Assembly (NCBI GenBank): GCA_965261195.1
Contig: OZ253455.1
Location: 4,186,170-4,250,169 of the forward strand
Source of the DNA: Bin87 sp965261195
Lineage (GTDB): Bacteria; Chloroflexota; Dehalococcoidia; Lucifugimonadales; UBA3495
Direction of reading: 5' to 3'
DNA length: 64,000 nucleotides
The notes under the pieces were generated by a model, which ran no database searches, was not told the origin of the DNA, and was given only the letters and a program-made list of their open reading frames with translations. Positions 26,019-34,563 of this stretch are shown piece by piece (position 1 is the stretch's first letter; every line of letters starts with the position of its first letter). The translations under genes and the position numbers were made by a program.

Positions 26019-26909
26019 TTGGCTGAGCAAAGAATCATCGGTGTTGACTTCAGCGGCGCGGGCGAAGATTACCAAGTGGGAAATACCTGGGTCACCGAGG
26101 GCCGTTTTGATGGGGATACGACACTCACGATCGATAATTGCCGCCCGATCAGCCGCGATGAGTTGAGTGATCTGTTGATGAATCTGCCGTCCAACGCGGT
26201 AGCAGCCATGGATTTTCCGTTTGGAGTGCCACAGGATTTTGCCAAAGCAGAATTTGGTTTTACGGGAACTCTCATGCCGGAGATGTGGCATATTATCTCA
26301 AAAAAGCTAGATAATAATCCGCAATACATCAGGGAGATAAGGCCACGGCTTCGCAGCGGAGAGCTTCAGAAGTTCAACAAACTTATGCGTCAATGGGAAC
26401 AAAAGCATTTCTCCCAAATAGCACTTTCTCCGCTGAATCCTGCCCTGCCGGATATGTTCCCGATGACTTTTCGTGGCATGAAGATGTTGCACACCCTCTG
26501 GACGACGACCAAGTGTAAGGTGCCGCCGTTGGACATTGCCGGACGTACTGGCCCCGTGTTGCTGGAAACTATGCCCGGGGTTGTCCTCAGCGCATTGTGC
26601 TTACCGTACCAAAAATACAAACTCAACAACAACAAGGAACAAAAAACCGAGAGACTGGAAAACCGGAAGAAAATCTTGGACGGTCTTGCGAAATTTTGTG
26701 CCTTGCCCGTAGAGAACCTTGACGCCTATCGTAAAAATTGTGAATCTAACGACGACTGTCTTGACTCGGTAGTTGCCGCCGTAGCTGCCGCATTGTGGGC
26801 TAAAGACCCGACCCTATTCCACCAGCCAGAGTATCACCAAGATCCTGACTTACTCGCCGCCGCCAAGAAAGAAGGCTGTATTTTCGGCCTCAAGTGCATC
26901 ATGGAATAA
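26019..26909 (+). CDS. DUF429 family protein (RNase H-like fold)
   Basis: 296 residues. IIGVDFSGAGEDYQVGNTW opens with the Asp of the RNase H-like fold, AAMDFPFGVP follows, then LLETMPGVVLSALCLPYQKYK, and DDCLDSVVAAVAAALWA near the C-terminus holds the acidic pair; together these are the DUF429 signature. Biochemical function is not established for the family. The start is a TTG at 26019 with AGAGGGG about 8 nt upstream. The DNA is markedly more AT-rich than its neighbours, suggesting horizontal gain. It is followed by the tandem HEPN paralogues. Confidence 0.82.
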   Translation: MAEQRIIGVDFSGAGEDYQVGNTWVTEGRFDGDTTLTIDNCRPISRDELSDLLMNLPSNAVAAMDFPFGVPQDFAKAEFGFTGTLMPEMWHIISKKLDNNPQYIREIRPRLRSGELQKFNKLMRQWEQKHFSQIALSPLNPALPDMFPMTFRGMKMLHTLWTTTKCKVPPLDIAGRTGPVLLETMPGVVLSALCLPYQKYKLNNNKEQKTERLENRKKILDGLAKFCALPVENLDAYRKNCESNDDCLDSVVAAVAAALWAKDPTLFHQPEYHQDPDLLAAAKKEGCIFGLKCIME

Positions 26910-27010
26910 CCTCTGCGCCTTTGCGTTTAACGAAACCCCAGTTACCACTCTCCACGCCGCCATTTAATCTACGTAGCAGGACAACCCCAAGCAGAGGGTA
27001 GTAAAACCCC

Positions 27011-27406
27011 ATGGTAGCCATCGACCGCGTATCCGCCATCTTTGCCGACGCTTGGGCCGTTCAGGCCGATGCGCTGCGGCTGCTGGAGGCCGGCGACGTC
27101 CGCGACGCTGCGGAGAAGGCGTGGTGCGCCACCAAGCGCGCCACCGACGGGCTGATCCTGGGCCGCACTGGCGCGGAACCTGAACTATCCCCGGACACTT
27201 CTCGAGGACTGCTCATGCTGGCCGGAGAAGACAGCAACATCAGCTCACTGGTCGGGCGCTATTACTCCCGGCAGGGCATTTTGCACGGTGCCTGCTTCTA
27301 CCTGGGCATCTGTGAACCCGCGTCCGAGGTTCATCGGCGCATTTTCCAGACCGCAGACTATATCAGCGACGCCGCGAGGCTGGCCGGCTATTCTGACGCT
27401 GCCTAA
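27011..27406 (+). CDS. HEPN-domain-like protein, tandem copy 1
   Basis: 131 residues. ADALRLLEAGDVRDAAEKAWCATKRATDGLIL is a four-helix HEPN/PaREP1-like opening, and YYSRQGILHGACFYLGIC includes R-x4-H, the HEPN RNase motif. The C-terminus (IFQTADYISDAARLAGY) is helical. HEPN proteins with this motif are candidate RNases of toxin-antitoxin or defence systems. No nucleotidyltransferase partner is present. About 70% of residues are shared with the next gene, 115 bp downstream. Confidence 0.75.
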   Translation: MVAIDRVSAIFADAWAVQADALRLLEAGDVRDAAEKAWCATKRATDGLILGRTGAEPELSPDTSRGLLMLAGEDSNISSLVGRYYSRQGILHGACFYLGICEPASEVHRRIFQTADYISDAARLAGYSDAA

Positions 27407-27521
27407 TCAAAGAAATAACCTCTGCGTCATTGCGCCTTTGCGTTTAACAACTCATTCAGCCACCACACCACTGTTTAATCTACTCCGCAGGACAACCCTA
27501 ACCAGAGAGCAGCAAAACCGC

Positions 27522-27917
27522 ATGGTAGCCACCAATCACGTATCCGCCATCTTCGCCGACGCCCGGGCCGTTCACGCCGATGCGCTGCGGCTGCTGGAGG
27601 CCGGCGACATCCGCGACGCGGCAGAAAAGGCGTGGTGCGCCACCAAGCGCGCCACCGACGCGCTGATCCTGGCACGGACTGGGACTGAGCCGGAAATATC
27701 CTCCGACACCTCGAGGGGCTTGGCGAGACTGGCCACAGAAGACCAAGCCTTCCGCCCCCTACGCAGACGCTATCATTCCAGACAGAGCGCACTGCATGGC
27801 GACTGCTTTTACCTGGGAATTTGCGAGCCGATAGACGAAGTGGAACGGCGCATTCGTCAAACTGCCGACTATATCAGTGACGCTGCGAGGCTGGCCGGCT
27901 ATTCCGACGCTGCCTAA
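27522..27917 (+). CDS. HEPN-domain-like protein, tandem copy 2
   Basis: 131 residues, paralogue of the preceding gene. AAEKAWCATKRATDALIL and the final YISDAARLAGYSDAA are unchanged, while the middle (residues about 65-95) has diverged; SRQSALHG keeps R-x4-H. Conservation of the motif through divergence suggests that both are under selection. The frame is open upstream to 27288, but the ATG at 27522 aligns with the start of copy 1. The FAH gene starts 33 bp downstream. Confidence 0.75.
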   Translation: MVATNHVSAIFADARAVHADALRLLEAGDIRDAAEKAWCATKRATDALILARTGTEPEISSDTSRGLARLATEDQAFRPLRRRYHSRQSALHGDCFYLGICEPIDEVERRIRQTADYISDAARLAGYSDAA

Positions 27918-27950
27918 TCAAAGCGGCGCAATCGAAGAGGAGTTACGATT

Positions 27951-28967
27951 ATGAAACTGTTGACCTACGACCCCGGAACCGGCCCCCGCTGCGGCGTACT
28001 GCAGGATGACGCCGTAGTGGACGTTGCGGCCCTCATCGGCGCCGGCCAACCGCTGCCGGACGTGCGCGCCCTGCTTGAGCTTGGAGATTCCCCCATTGAC
28101 CGGGTGGCAGACGCCCTGGCCGGTGGCGTGGCCGCGCCCAAAGTGGCCCTGGCCGACGTGCGCTTGCGCGCTCCGGTACTGCAACCGCCGACGGTGCGGG
28201 ACTACATCGTGTACGAAGAACACGCCACCTCCCAGGGCACCCGCGAAATCGACCCGGTGTGGTACCGAATGCCCGTGTTCTACTTCTCCAACCCGCTGGT
28301 CATCTACGGGCCCGACGAGCAGGTGCCGTACCCGTCAGCCTCCGACCAACTGGACTACGAACTGGAAATTGGCTGCATCATCGGCCGTGCGGGAACCAAT
28401 GTGCCGGCCTCCGAGGCCATGCAGTACATCGCGGGTTTCTGCATCTTCAACGACTGGAGCGCCCGCGACCTGCAGTTTGACGAGATGACTTTCGGCCTGG
28501 GGCCGGCCAAGGGTAAAGACTCCGCTTCGTCCATCGGCCCCTGGCTGGTTACCACCGATGAGCTGGAACCGTACATCCACGACGGCCGGCTCGATGTGGC
28601 CTGCCACGTCCGGGTCAACGGCGACGACTGGCTCAGGAACGGCGAAGCGGTCCACGCCTATTATAGCTGGGGCGAGATTATCGAACGAGCGTCAAAAGAC
28701 AGCCGCATCGCTCCGGGCGACGTAATTGGCAGCGGCACCGTCGGCGGCGGTTCGATTCGGGAGTCGATCCGCAAGGGCTACGAAAACGCCCGCTGGCTGG
28801 AACCCGGCGACGTGGTGGAAATGGAAGTGGAGCACATCGGTGTGCTACGCAACGATCTGGGGCCGAAGGTCGGCGTCGACGCCAATTACCGCTACCTGCC
28901 CAGTAACCCCACTGCCACACCGGAGCGAGGCTCGGCTCGGGACTACCGCTATCACCGAACCCGCTAG
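27951..28967 (+). CDS. fumarylacetoacetate hydrolase (FAH) family protein
   Basis: 338 residues. The C-terminal FAH fold shows ELEIGCIIGRAGTNVPASEA (metal Glu pair), FCIFNDWSARDLQ, GPAKGKDSASSIGPWLVT and GDVIGSGTVGGGSI. Members hydrolyse or decarboxylate acylpyruvate-type ring-cleavage products and hydrate oxo-pentenoates with Mg2+. This fits the lower meta-cleavage pathway together with the extradiol dioxygenases and HpaB hydroxylases of the window. GAGGAG lies 8 nt before the ATG, and a strong terminator follows at 28998. Confidence 0.92.
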   Translation: MKLLTYDPGTGPRCGVLQDDAVVDVAALIGAGQPLPDVRALLELGDSPIDRVADALAGGVAAPKVALADVRLRAPVLQPPTVRDYIVYEEHATSQGTREIDPVWYRMPVFYFSNPLVIYGPDEQVPYPSASDQLDYELEIGCIIGRAGTNVPASEAMQYIAGFCIFNDWSARDLQFDEMTFGLGPAKGKDSASSIGPWLVTTDELEPYIHDGRLDVACHVRVNGDDWLRNGEAVHAYYSWGEIIERASKDSRIAPGDVIGSGTVGGGSIRESIRKGYENARWLEPGDVVEMEVEHIGVLRNDLGPKVGVDANYRYLPSNPTATPERGSARDYRYHRTR

Positions 28968-28997
28968 CCAGCGCCGGACTTCGGTACGAGGTCACCT

Positions 28998-29030
28998 GAG
29001 GGCAACCGCTACGGTTGCCCTCACTTTTTT
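28998..29030 (+). terminator. intrinsic terminator after the FAH gene
   Basis: GAGGGCAACCG, loop CTA, CGGTTGCCCTC (11-bp perfect stem) is followed after AC by TTTTTT. It ends the FAH transcript 30 bp after the stop. Confidence 0.88.
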
Positions 29031-29056
29031 CAGTGTCAGTCGGCCTCCACCGTAGA

Positions 29057-29872
29057 TCAGTCAGCCTCCACCGTAGAAAGAAACTGGACGACCCGCTTGG
29101 CGTACTGCTCAGGCTCCTCGGAGTGAGGGCGCACCTCGGCCCACTGGCAGTTGGGCGCCAGACGGTGAACCAGCTCAGCCACACGCCTCGGATGCACATC
29201 GTTATTCCCCGGCATGACCATTGCCGGAACCCGGATACTCTGGAGCATCTGCTTGGTCATCCCCAGGGTCAGAAATGGTGCGTCGAATAGTGCGTAGATG
29301 GTGTCGCGCATCACCTGGACGAAATCCTCGGCGCTCATCGCCTCCAGGTTCTTTCGGTACTGGGCATCGGTCTGGGCAATCTCCGGACTGAATGGGGAAA
29401 AGCGGTCGTCGGGATCAAACGCTGCCACCACTGACGAGATGCTGTCGTTTTCCGCCAGATCCATGCTCTTGAACAGCTTCCCGGTGAGATAACCGTCGCA
29501 GATTACGCCTCCGGCAATGTTGGAAGGGAAAATGGCGCGCACCCGTTCCGGACGACGGTAGGCGCAACCGAAGGAAATGGCGGCTCCAAACGAGCCACCG
29601 CCCAGATAAGCCTGGTCGATCCCCAACGTGTCCATCAGGCCAAAAACGTCGTCGCAAACCATATCCCAAGTCTGAACTACCAGCGGGCTTCGTGATTGCC
29701 CACCGAAACGGCGGTCGTAGACCACGACACGGTGTTCCTGCGAGAGCGCCTCAATTACCGGCTGGTAACTGCTCGCGACACCCTGGAGCCCACCCGGCGA
29801 AAGGATGATGGGCGGCCCGCTGCCAGATTCTTCGTAATAGATTTCGGCGCCGTTCACTTTTGCAGTAGCCAT
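29057..29872 (-). CDS. alpha/beta-fold hydrolase
   Basis: 271 residues. The oxyanion segment SPGGLQGVASSYQPV, VVYDRRFGGQSRSP, nucleophile elbow GGSFGA and C-terminal MPGNNDVHP with His in VRPHSEEP give the Ser-Asp-His hydrolase layout. It could hydrolyse ring-fission products (MhpC/HsaD-type C-C hydrolase) or esters; the sequence does not decide. ATG at 29872 is 6 nt from GGAGG, with another ATG at 29875. The 3' end contains a 21-bp tandem duplication (29036-29077) that repeats the stop region. Confidence 0.88.
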   Translation of the reverse strand: MATAKVNGAEIYYEESGSGPPIILSPGGLQGVASSYQPVIEALSQEHRVVVYDRRFGGQSRSPLVVQTWDMVCDDVFGLMDTLGIDQAYLGGGSFGAAISFGCAYRRPERVRAIFPSNIAGGVICDGYLTGKLFKSMDLAENDSISSVVAAFDPDDRFSPFSPEIAQTDAQYRKNLEAMSAEDFVQVMRDTIYALFDAPFLTLGMTKQMLQSIRVPAMVMPGNNDVHPRRVAELVHRLAPNCQWAEVRPHSEEPEQYAKRVVQFLSTVEAD

Positions 29873-29875
29873 CAT

Positions 29876-30286
29876 TAACCTCCCATCAGGTGTCCCAGTG
29901 CGCCCACCATTGGCGCTGTTTGTACTAGTTTCGTTGAAGTATAGGTGCGGCCGGCGTCCGGGGCAACGCAGGAACCAATCTGACCCTTGGTCATTTCGAG
30001 GAGCGTAGCGACCTGGCAATCCCGGCGTGGTCACGACTACCATTTGACCGCTGTCGTTCTCCCTGTTCGGTTTGTGGTGATTCCACAAGGATGAAGCGGT
30101 GGTCAGCGTTTTGCCAACCGCCTGACTCTGACACCATTTCCTGGGACTCCATTCACCCTGTTCTAACTCCCAACAGATGCAGCAGCGTTGGGCGCGTCCC
30201 CACCGACGCATGGCGAGAGCGAAATCTGCCCGTATTTGATAAAATCAGCACGACTCAGCAACCACGAACCACCAGGGAGGAATGAT
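29876..30286. other. intergenic region with a degenerate repeat
   Basis: About 410 bp between divergent genes. A degraded member of the TCATTGCGAG family lies near 29991-30025 (GGTCATTTCGAGGAGCGTAG, then CGACCTGGCAATCCC). I see no credible ORF or RNA gene in the rest. Confidence 0.45.
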
Positions 30287-30625
30287 ATGCCAATCGCCAG
30301 GCTATACACCGGAGCTGATGGACAGTCCCACATCGAGCAACTGGACCTCGAGTCTCACCCCGAACTCGCCGCCATGCAGTCCACCGCCGGTATCGTGTTC
30401 CGACGCGTCGAATCCGGCTATTTTAGCGACTGGCACTGCGCCCCGCGCCGTCAGTTTGTGATCACACTGGAAGGTGAAGTGGAAATTGGTCTCGGAGACG
30501 GTACCACGCACCGCTTCGGCGCCGGGCAGGCCATGCTGGCCGAAGATCTCACCGGACATGGCCACACCACCCGCGCCGTCGGCGACGGCCCGCGCTTGAC
30601 TGCCACCGTGCCGCTGGACGGGTAG
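30287..30625 (+). CDS. small cupin-domain protein
   Basis: 112 residues. FSDWHCAPRRQFVITLEGEVEIGLGDG and HRFGAGQAMLAEDLTGHGHTT are the two cupin motifs; the second keeps a Gly-His pair, while the first has a single His, so metal binding is possible but not certain. GGGAGG stands 6 nt before the ATG. Single-domain cupins of this size include regulators and isomerases or oxygenases; the role here is unknown. A dispersed hairpin follows at 30634. Confidence 0.85.
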   Translation: MPIARLYTGADGQSHIEQLDLESHPELAAMQSTAGIVFRRVESGYFSDWHCAPRRQFVITLEGEVEIGLGDGTTHRFGAGQAMLAEDLTGHGHTTRAVGDGPRLTATVPLDG

Positions 30626-30633
30626 CCACCGCG

Positions 30634-30670
30634 CCCCTCACCCCAACCCCTCTCCCACCGGGAGAGGGGC
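30634..30670. repeat. CCTCTCCC/GGGAGAGGG dispersed hairpin, reversed
   Basis: CCCCTCACCCCAACCCCTCTCC continues into ACCGGGAGAGG; it is the reverse orientation of the repeats at 8385, 18291 and 47339 and lies just after the cupin stop. Confidence 0.6.
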
Positions 30671-30729
30671 TATTCAGGACCAATGCCCGTTGTCAGGGCG
30701 AAGCGGGTTAGTGGAAAGCTACGAAATCG

Positions 30730-31212
30730 CTAGTCGTCATCGGCGACGCCCGCCGGCTCTTCCAGTTGCCGCGGGAAGTTCCCCTCGAACAATCCCTTGC
30801 CTTCGGAGCGATCCCACTGCGAACTCGGCAGCTCGTAGTACACCTCGATCTCGTTGTCGTCGGGGTCCAGCAGATACACACCCAGGGACACGCCGTGGTC
30901 GCCAATGCGCTGGATACGCACGTTGTTTTCCTTCATGCGCGTGTACAGTTCCTGCAAATCCTCGAAGGTCTCCATCTGCCAGGCCATGTGCGCCTGTCCG
31001 ACGATGGAATGATCGGGGCCGCCCGCGTCCATGCCGATGGCTCTGATGGCCAGCTCATGGGACTTCTCGGTGTTGGCCGACATGAACACGGTTCCGCTGG
31101 CGGTTCGCTCCATGATGGTAAGGCCCATCACACGGGTGTAAAAGTCCAGCGAACGATCCATATCACGCACCCTCATCACCAGATGACCCAGATGCTTCGG
31201 TGTGTATGACAT
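30730..31212 (-). CDS. VOC-family (glyoxalase/extradiol dioxygenase-like) protein
   Basis: 160 residues. KHLGHLVMRVRDMDRSLDFYTRVMG gives the first metal His, PDHSIVGQAHMAWQM the second and DPDDNEIEVYYEL the Glu. This His-His-Glu arrangement suits glyoxalases and class I extradiol dioxygenases. Its position after LLM and HpaB genes on the same strand (hpaB ends 145 bp upstream) supports a role in catechol cleavage or processing. A lactoylglutathione-lyase-like role is the main alternative. Confidence 0.87.
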   Translation of the reverse strand: MSYTPKHLGHLVMRVRDMDRSLDFYTRVMGLTIMERTASGTVFMSANTEKSHELAIRAIGMDAGGPDHSIVGQAHMAWQMETFEDLQELYTRMKENNVRIQRIGDHGVSLGVYLLDPDDNEIEVYYELPSSQWDRSEGKGLFEGNFPRQLEEPAGVADDD

Positions 31213-31356
31213 TTTGCTGCCTCCTTCGTAAGGTCAGTTGCCGCTACTTCTGGCGTCGAACTCCGATGCCGGCCAAATGCCGGCGCCGGTCAAACTCCGG
31301 TCTGTCGGACTCCGGTCAGTTGGTTTGACTATGCGCGTCAGTCTTCCTGTTCCGCC

Positions 31357-32811
31357 TCAGTCTTCGCGGTCAAGAAAAGCGCGCACCTTCTGTTTATAGG
31401 GTTCCTTGTCGTAGTTGGTGTACAGGGCCAGCGAGTTCCGCACCGGATTGCCGCCAAACATCCGCTCGTACAACACCTGCCGGCCGCTAAACGAGCTGCA
31501 CGACACGTCCCAGGCCAGGTGGAAGAGTTTGGCGCGATCCCGGGCCGAGGCGGAATCGGTGGCGAAATACTGGTTCACCTCGGCGGCGATGCCAGCATCG
31601 AAATCGGCTTCCGCCGGCAGCGCCATCAGGCTGCCGGTGCTCAACAGCTGGATAATCTCGATCATCCGCGGGAACACCGTGCGTCCGAACATGGTGCGTC
31701 CGGCTCGGATGGAGTTGATGTCAGGGCACATCATGCCCCACTGGTTGGGTTTGGCGTCGGCTTCGGATGCGCGCAGACAGGCCCGCAGCAGATCCCGCTG
31801 GATAATCAGCTCGGCCACCATCTCCTGCACGTGCGGTATCGTACCCGAGCCCAGCGTGTCCACGATCAAATCCGCCAGACCCAGCACAAATTCGGCCTTG
31901 GTGAGGCACCGGGTCAACACCTGGTGCCCGGTGTGGGCGTCCGATTGCGTTCCGGACGCGTAACCGTTGCACAACTCCACGTCCCCCAGCAGGAACACCC
32001 GCTCCCACGGTACGAACACGTCGTCGAAAAACACCACCGAGTCCATTTCCTCGAACCGCGATCCCAGGGGATGGTCGAAATGGGATCGGCCCACGTCGAA
32101 ACTCTCCCGGCACAGGAACTTCACACCCGGCGTATCGCACGGGATGGAGAAGGAAAATGCCTGACGCCGGGCCTCGTCATCCAGTCGGTGACTGGCTACT
32201 GGATAGATGGCGATTTCATCGGAGATGGGGCCCAGCGTCGCCAGCGTGCGGCTGCCACGCACCACGATGCCGGCGTCGGTCTCCTTGACCAGCGTTAGCG
32301 CCACGTTTTCGTGCAGCGTGTCGGCCGGCCCAGCGGTGCGCCGTCGTTGCAGGTTCACCAGGGCATGAGTGAGCGTTACGTCGTTCTCCCGGATGAACTC
32401 GTGATAAGCCAGCACATTCTTCTTGAATTCGGGCCGGCCCTGCGCAAAGTAGTCGGCGGAGCCAGCCCACGCGGTGAATATGGTATTCATAAAATCGGGG
32501 GAGCGCCCCATCATGCCGCAACTTGCCCAAGCCCAATGGGACATCATCTCGCGGCGGCGCTCCAGGTCTTCCCCGGTGTGGGGCACCATGAAGGATATTC
32601 CCACCGGATCGCCGGTCGAGGGCGAGGCAAAAGTCATCGCCTCGCTGAGCGCGGCATCGTGCTGCATATCGTAGAGGGCGGCAACCGATTGCACGCCGTT
32701 GCGCAACTTCGGATGCGTGGTTACATCCTTAACGCGCTCACCCTGGAGCCACACTTCGCGGGGTCGTTCCTTCAGGCCGGTGATATATTCCTGTCCCGTT
32801 CGCGCTGGCAT
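31357..32811 (-). CDS. HpaB-family flavin-dependent phenol hydroxylase, second copy
   Basis: 484 residues. RTGQEYITGLKERPREVWLQGE, PWERVFLLGD and CSSFSGRQVLYERMFGGNPVRN correspond to the HpaB start, flavin-contact region and C-terminus. It is clearly diverged from the copy at 8490-9977, so the two probably use different phenols. AGGAGCTGAAAGACT precedes the ATG. It lies 55 bp after the LLM oxidoreductase gene and before the VOC gene, making a three-gene aromatic-oxidation operon. The needed flavin reductase is not seen unless the LLM protein helps. Confidence 0.92.
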   Translation of the reverse strand: MPARTGQEYITGLKERPREVWLQGERVKDVTTHPKLRNGVQSVAALYDMQHDAALSEAMTFASPSTGDPVGISFMVPHTGEDLERRREMMSHWAWASCGMMGRSPDFMNTIFTAWAGSADYFAQGRPEFKKNVLAYHEFIRENDVTLTHALVNLQRRRTAGPADTLHENVALTLVKETDAGIVVRGSRTLATLGPISDEIAIYPVASHRLDDEARRQAFSFSIPCDTPGVKFLCRESFDVGRSHFDHPLGSRFEEMDSVVFFDDVFVPWERVFLLGDVELCNGYASGTQSDAHTGHQVLTRCLTKAEFVLGLADLIVDTLGSGTIPHVQEMVAELIIQRDLLRACLRASEADAKPNQWGMMCPDINSIRAGRTMFGRTVFPRMIEIIQLLSTGSLMALPAEADFDAGIAAEVNQYFATDSASARDRAKLFHLAWDVSCSSFSGRQVLYERMFGGNPVRNSLALYTNYDKEPYKQKVRAFLDRED

Positions 32812-32866
32812 AGTCTTTCAGCTCCTTTGGAGATAACTCCACCGATGCTTCGCCGGCCGCGGGATG

Positions 32867-33919
32867 CTACTTGAAGGCTGGCATTACCTCTTCAGTCATC
32901 AGCCGCAGGCTCCGCTGCACCGCTTCCTTAGGCAGGAACCCGCCGGGATTCAGTTCGGCGGTAATTCCGGATACCCCCAGCATCTCCCTGAACTCGTGCA
33001 GGCGGTCTATTACCTGCTCGGGGCTGCCAAATACCACCCTGGTTTCCAGCAGGTCCTCGTAGGTGGAGTTGACCAGACGTTCATACCGCGCCTGCCGGCC
33101 CGCCGAAACGTCCGCGCCCTGCCGTCCTCTCGAATACTCAAAGAGTTCCCGCTGGCGCTGGAAAAACGCCTCGATGCTTTCCTTGGGTTCTTCAATGGCT
33201 TCGGCTTCGCTGGGTGCAATGTAAACCGGGAAGCGCACGTTGATGTCGCCGCCTTCACCAGGATGTCCGGCTGCTATCCACTCCTGCTTGTATTCCTGTA
33301 GGTTCGTCTTCAGGTCTTCAACGTCCATCGTGCGCAGGCCCAGGAAGATGGGGTAGCCCAGCCGGCCAATGCGTCCGAAGCTGTCCTCGCTGCTCGCGGC
33401 GATGCGTACCTTCGGGTGAGGCTGCTGGTAGGGCAGTGGAGAGATGCTGGCGTTGGTGATGTGGTTGTACTTCCCCTCGTAGGAGAAAGTTTCACCCGAC
33501 CACGCCATCAGAATGATGTCCAGCGCTTCCTGGAATCGGTCCTTGCTTTCCCCGTAGTCGATGCCCATGATGTCGTAGGCGCGCACGTTGCCGCTGCGCC
33601 CGACGCCAAACTCGAACCGGCCCTCGCTCAACTGGTCCACCGTCGCCGCTTCCTCGGCAATCCGCAAAGGATGGATCAGCGGCAACACCTGCACCGCCAT
33701 GCCCACCCGCAACCGCTTGGTGCGCGTGGCAATGGAACTGGCAATGACGATAGGCGCCGATAGCACCGACCGGGCGGGGTTGAAGTGCATCTCCCCTAAC
33801 CATACGGTATCGAGGCCCATCTGCTCCGCCAAGTCCACCTCTTCCATCGATTCCCTGATGGCTTCCTGGTGGGTCATCGCCCCGCCCATGGTGAAGTTGA
33901 TGTTAATTCCGAAGTCCAT
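32867..33919 (-). CDS. LLM-class flavin-dependent oxidoreductase
   Basis: 350 residues, bacterial luciferase-like TIM barrel. DLAEQMGLDTVWLGEMHF, RTKRLRVGMAVQVLPLIHPLRI, FEFGVGRSGNVRAYDIMG and PKVRIAASSEDSFGRIGRLG are the standard segments. These enzymes use FMNH2 or F420H2 for monooxygenation or hydride transfer. The start ATG at 33919 follows GAGGTGTCCC. First gene of a minus-strand set with HpaB and VOC proteins; substrate unknown. Confidence 0.92.
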   Translation of the reverse strand: MDFGININFTMGGAMTHQEAIRESMEEVDLAEQMGLDTVWLGEMHFNPARSVLSAPIVIASSIATRTKRLRVGMAVQVLPLIHPLRIAEEAATVDQLSEGRFEFGVGRSGNVRAYDIMGIDYGESKDRFQEALDIILMAWSGETFSYEGKYNHITNASISPLPYQQPHPKVRIAASSEDSFGRIGRLGYPIFLGLRTMDVEDLKTNLQEYKQEWIAAGHPGEGGDINVRFPVYIAPSEAEAIEEPKESIEAFFQRQRELFEYSRGRQGADVSAGRQARYERLVNSTYEDLLETRVVFGSPEQVIDRLHEFREMLGVSGITAELNPGGFLPKEAVQRSLRLMTEEVMPAFK

Positions 33920-34333
33920 TGGGACACCTCGTCAGCGCCGCGCCGGACGGAATTTGCTCCCGCGGCCCGGCTGCTTTTCGCCTCAAATGCAAGTTGAGGT
34001 CAACAGTATAGTAAGCACGGCGCACGGTCAAGCAAAGCGACGGTTGGCCCAGGGTGTTTCGGTCACCAATGCCTGCGTCGTTCCAGCGAAGGCTGCAACC
34101 CAGCTGCCGAGAGCCGTTGGGCAAGCAGTTGACGGCGAGCATATAGCAGGGTGACCGGGCAACTCTTCGATAAGCTCTCGGCAATCCTGCAGCAGGCTCA
34201 GGATGAGCGGGGAGAATCAACCCCCCGTGACTTTGTAATCGTCCTGCCATCTCCACCCGGCCTGTGGAAAGTACCGGCACGACAACAGGAAACGCGCCCC
34301 GAATTGCCAGGGCGCGCTACAGGTTTAGTAGCA
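33920..34333. other. intergenic region without a recognised gene
   Basis: About 410 bp between the LLM gene and the tRNA, with a possible fragment of the CTGCAGCAGGCTCAGGATGA dispersed motif near 34187 (a relative occurs at 20922). I see no supported coding region. Confidence 0.4.
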
Positions 34334-34408
34334 TGGCTCCCCCGGTAGGATTCGAACCTACGACCTAGCGGTTAACAGCCGCCCGCTCTACCACTGAGCT
34401 ACGGGGGA
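34334..34408 (-). tRNA. tRNA-Asn(GTT)
   Basis: On the minus strand the acceptor arms TCCCCCG and CGGGGGA pair over 7 bp, the T loop is GTAGG-TTCGAAT-CCTAC, and the anticodon loop CTGTTAA reads GTT (34374-34376). Discriminator G is at 34337 and CCA is encoded at 34334-34336. Confidence 0.95.
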
Positions 34409-34563
34409 TCGAACTCAACATCCAGTGCAACCTTCACGCCGCACACTCATTAATTCTAGCATCCGCCGGCGAATGCGGCAACCGGCGACACCAAAACGGC
34501 GCGCCCCCCAACCCGCAGCGGCCAGGAGGGTGTGCCGACATCAGCCGGTCTTGGGCGCCGCGA

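Larger units (their letters stand above)
26905..27917. repeat. tandem duplication, about 509 bp per copy
   Basis: Copy 1 (26905-27413) and copy 2 (27414-27917) each contain AATAACCTCTGCG, CTTTGCGTTTAAC, TTTAATCTAC, GCAGGACAACCC, AGCAAAACC or GTAAAACCCC before the ATG, then a 131-codon gene ending GCTGCCTAATCAAAG. The duplicated unit therefore includes the upstream region, so both genes may be controlled alike. Confidence 0.85.
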
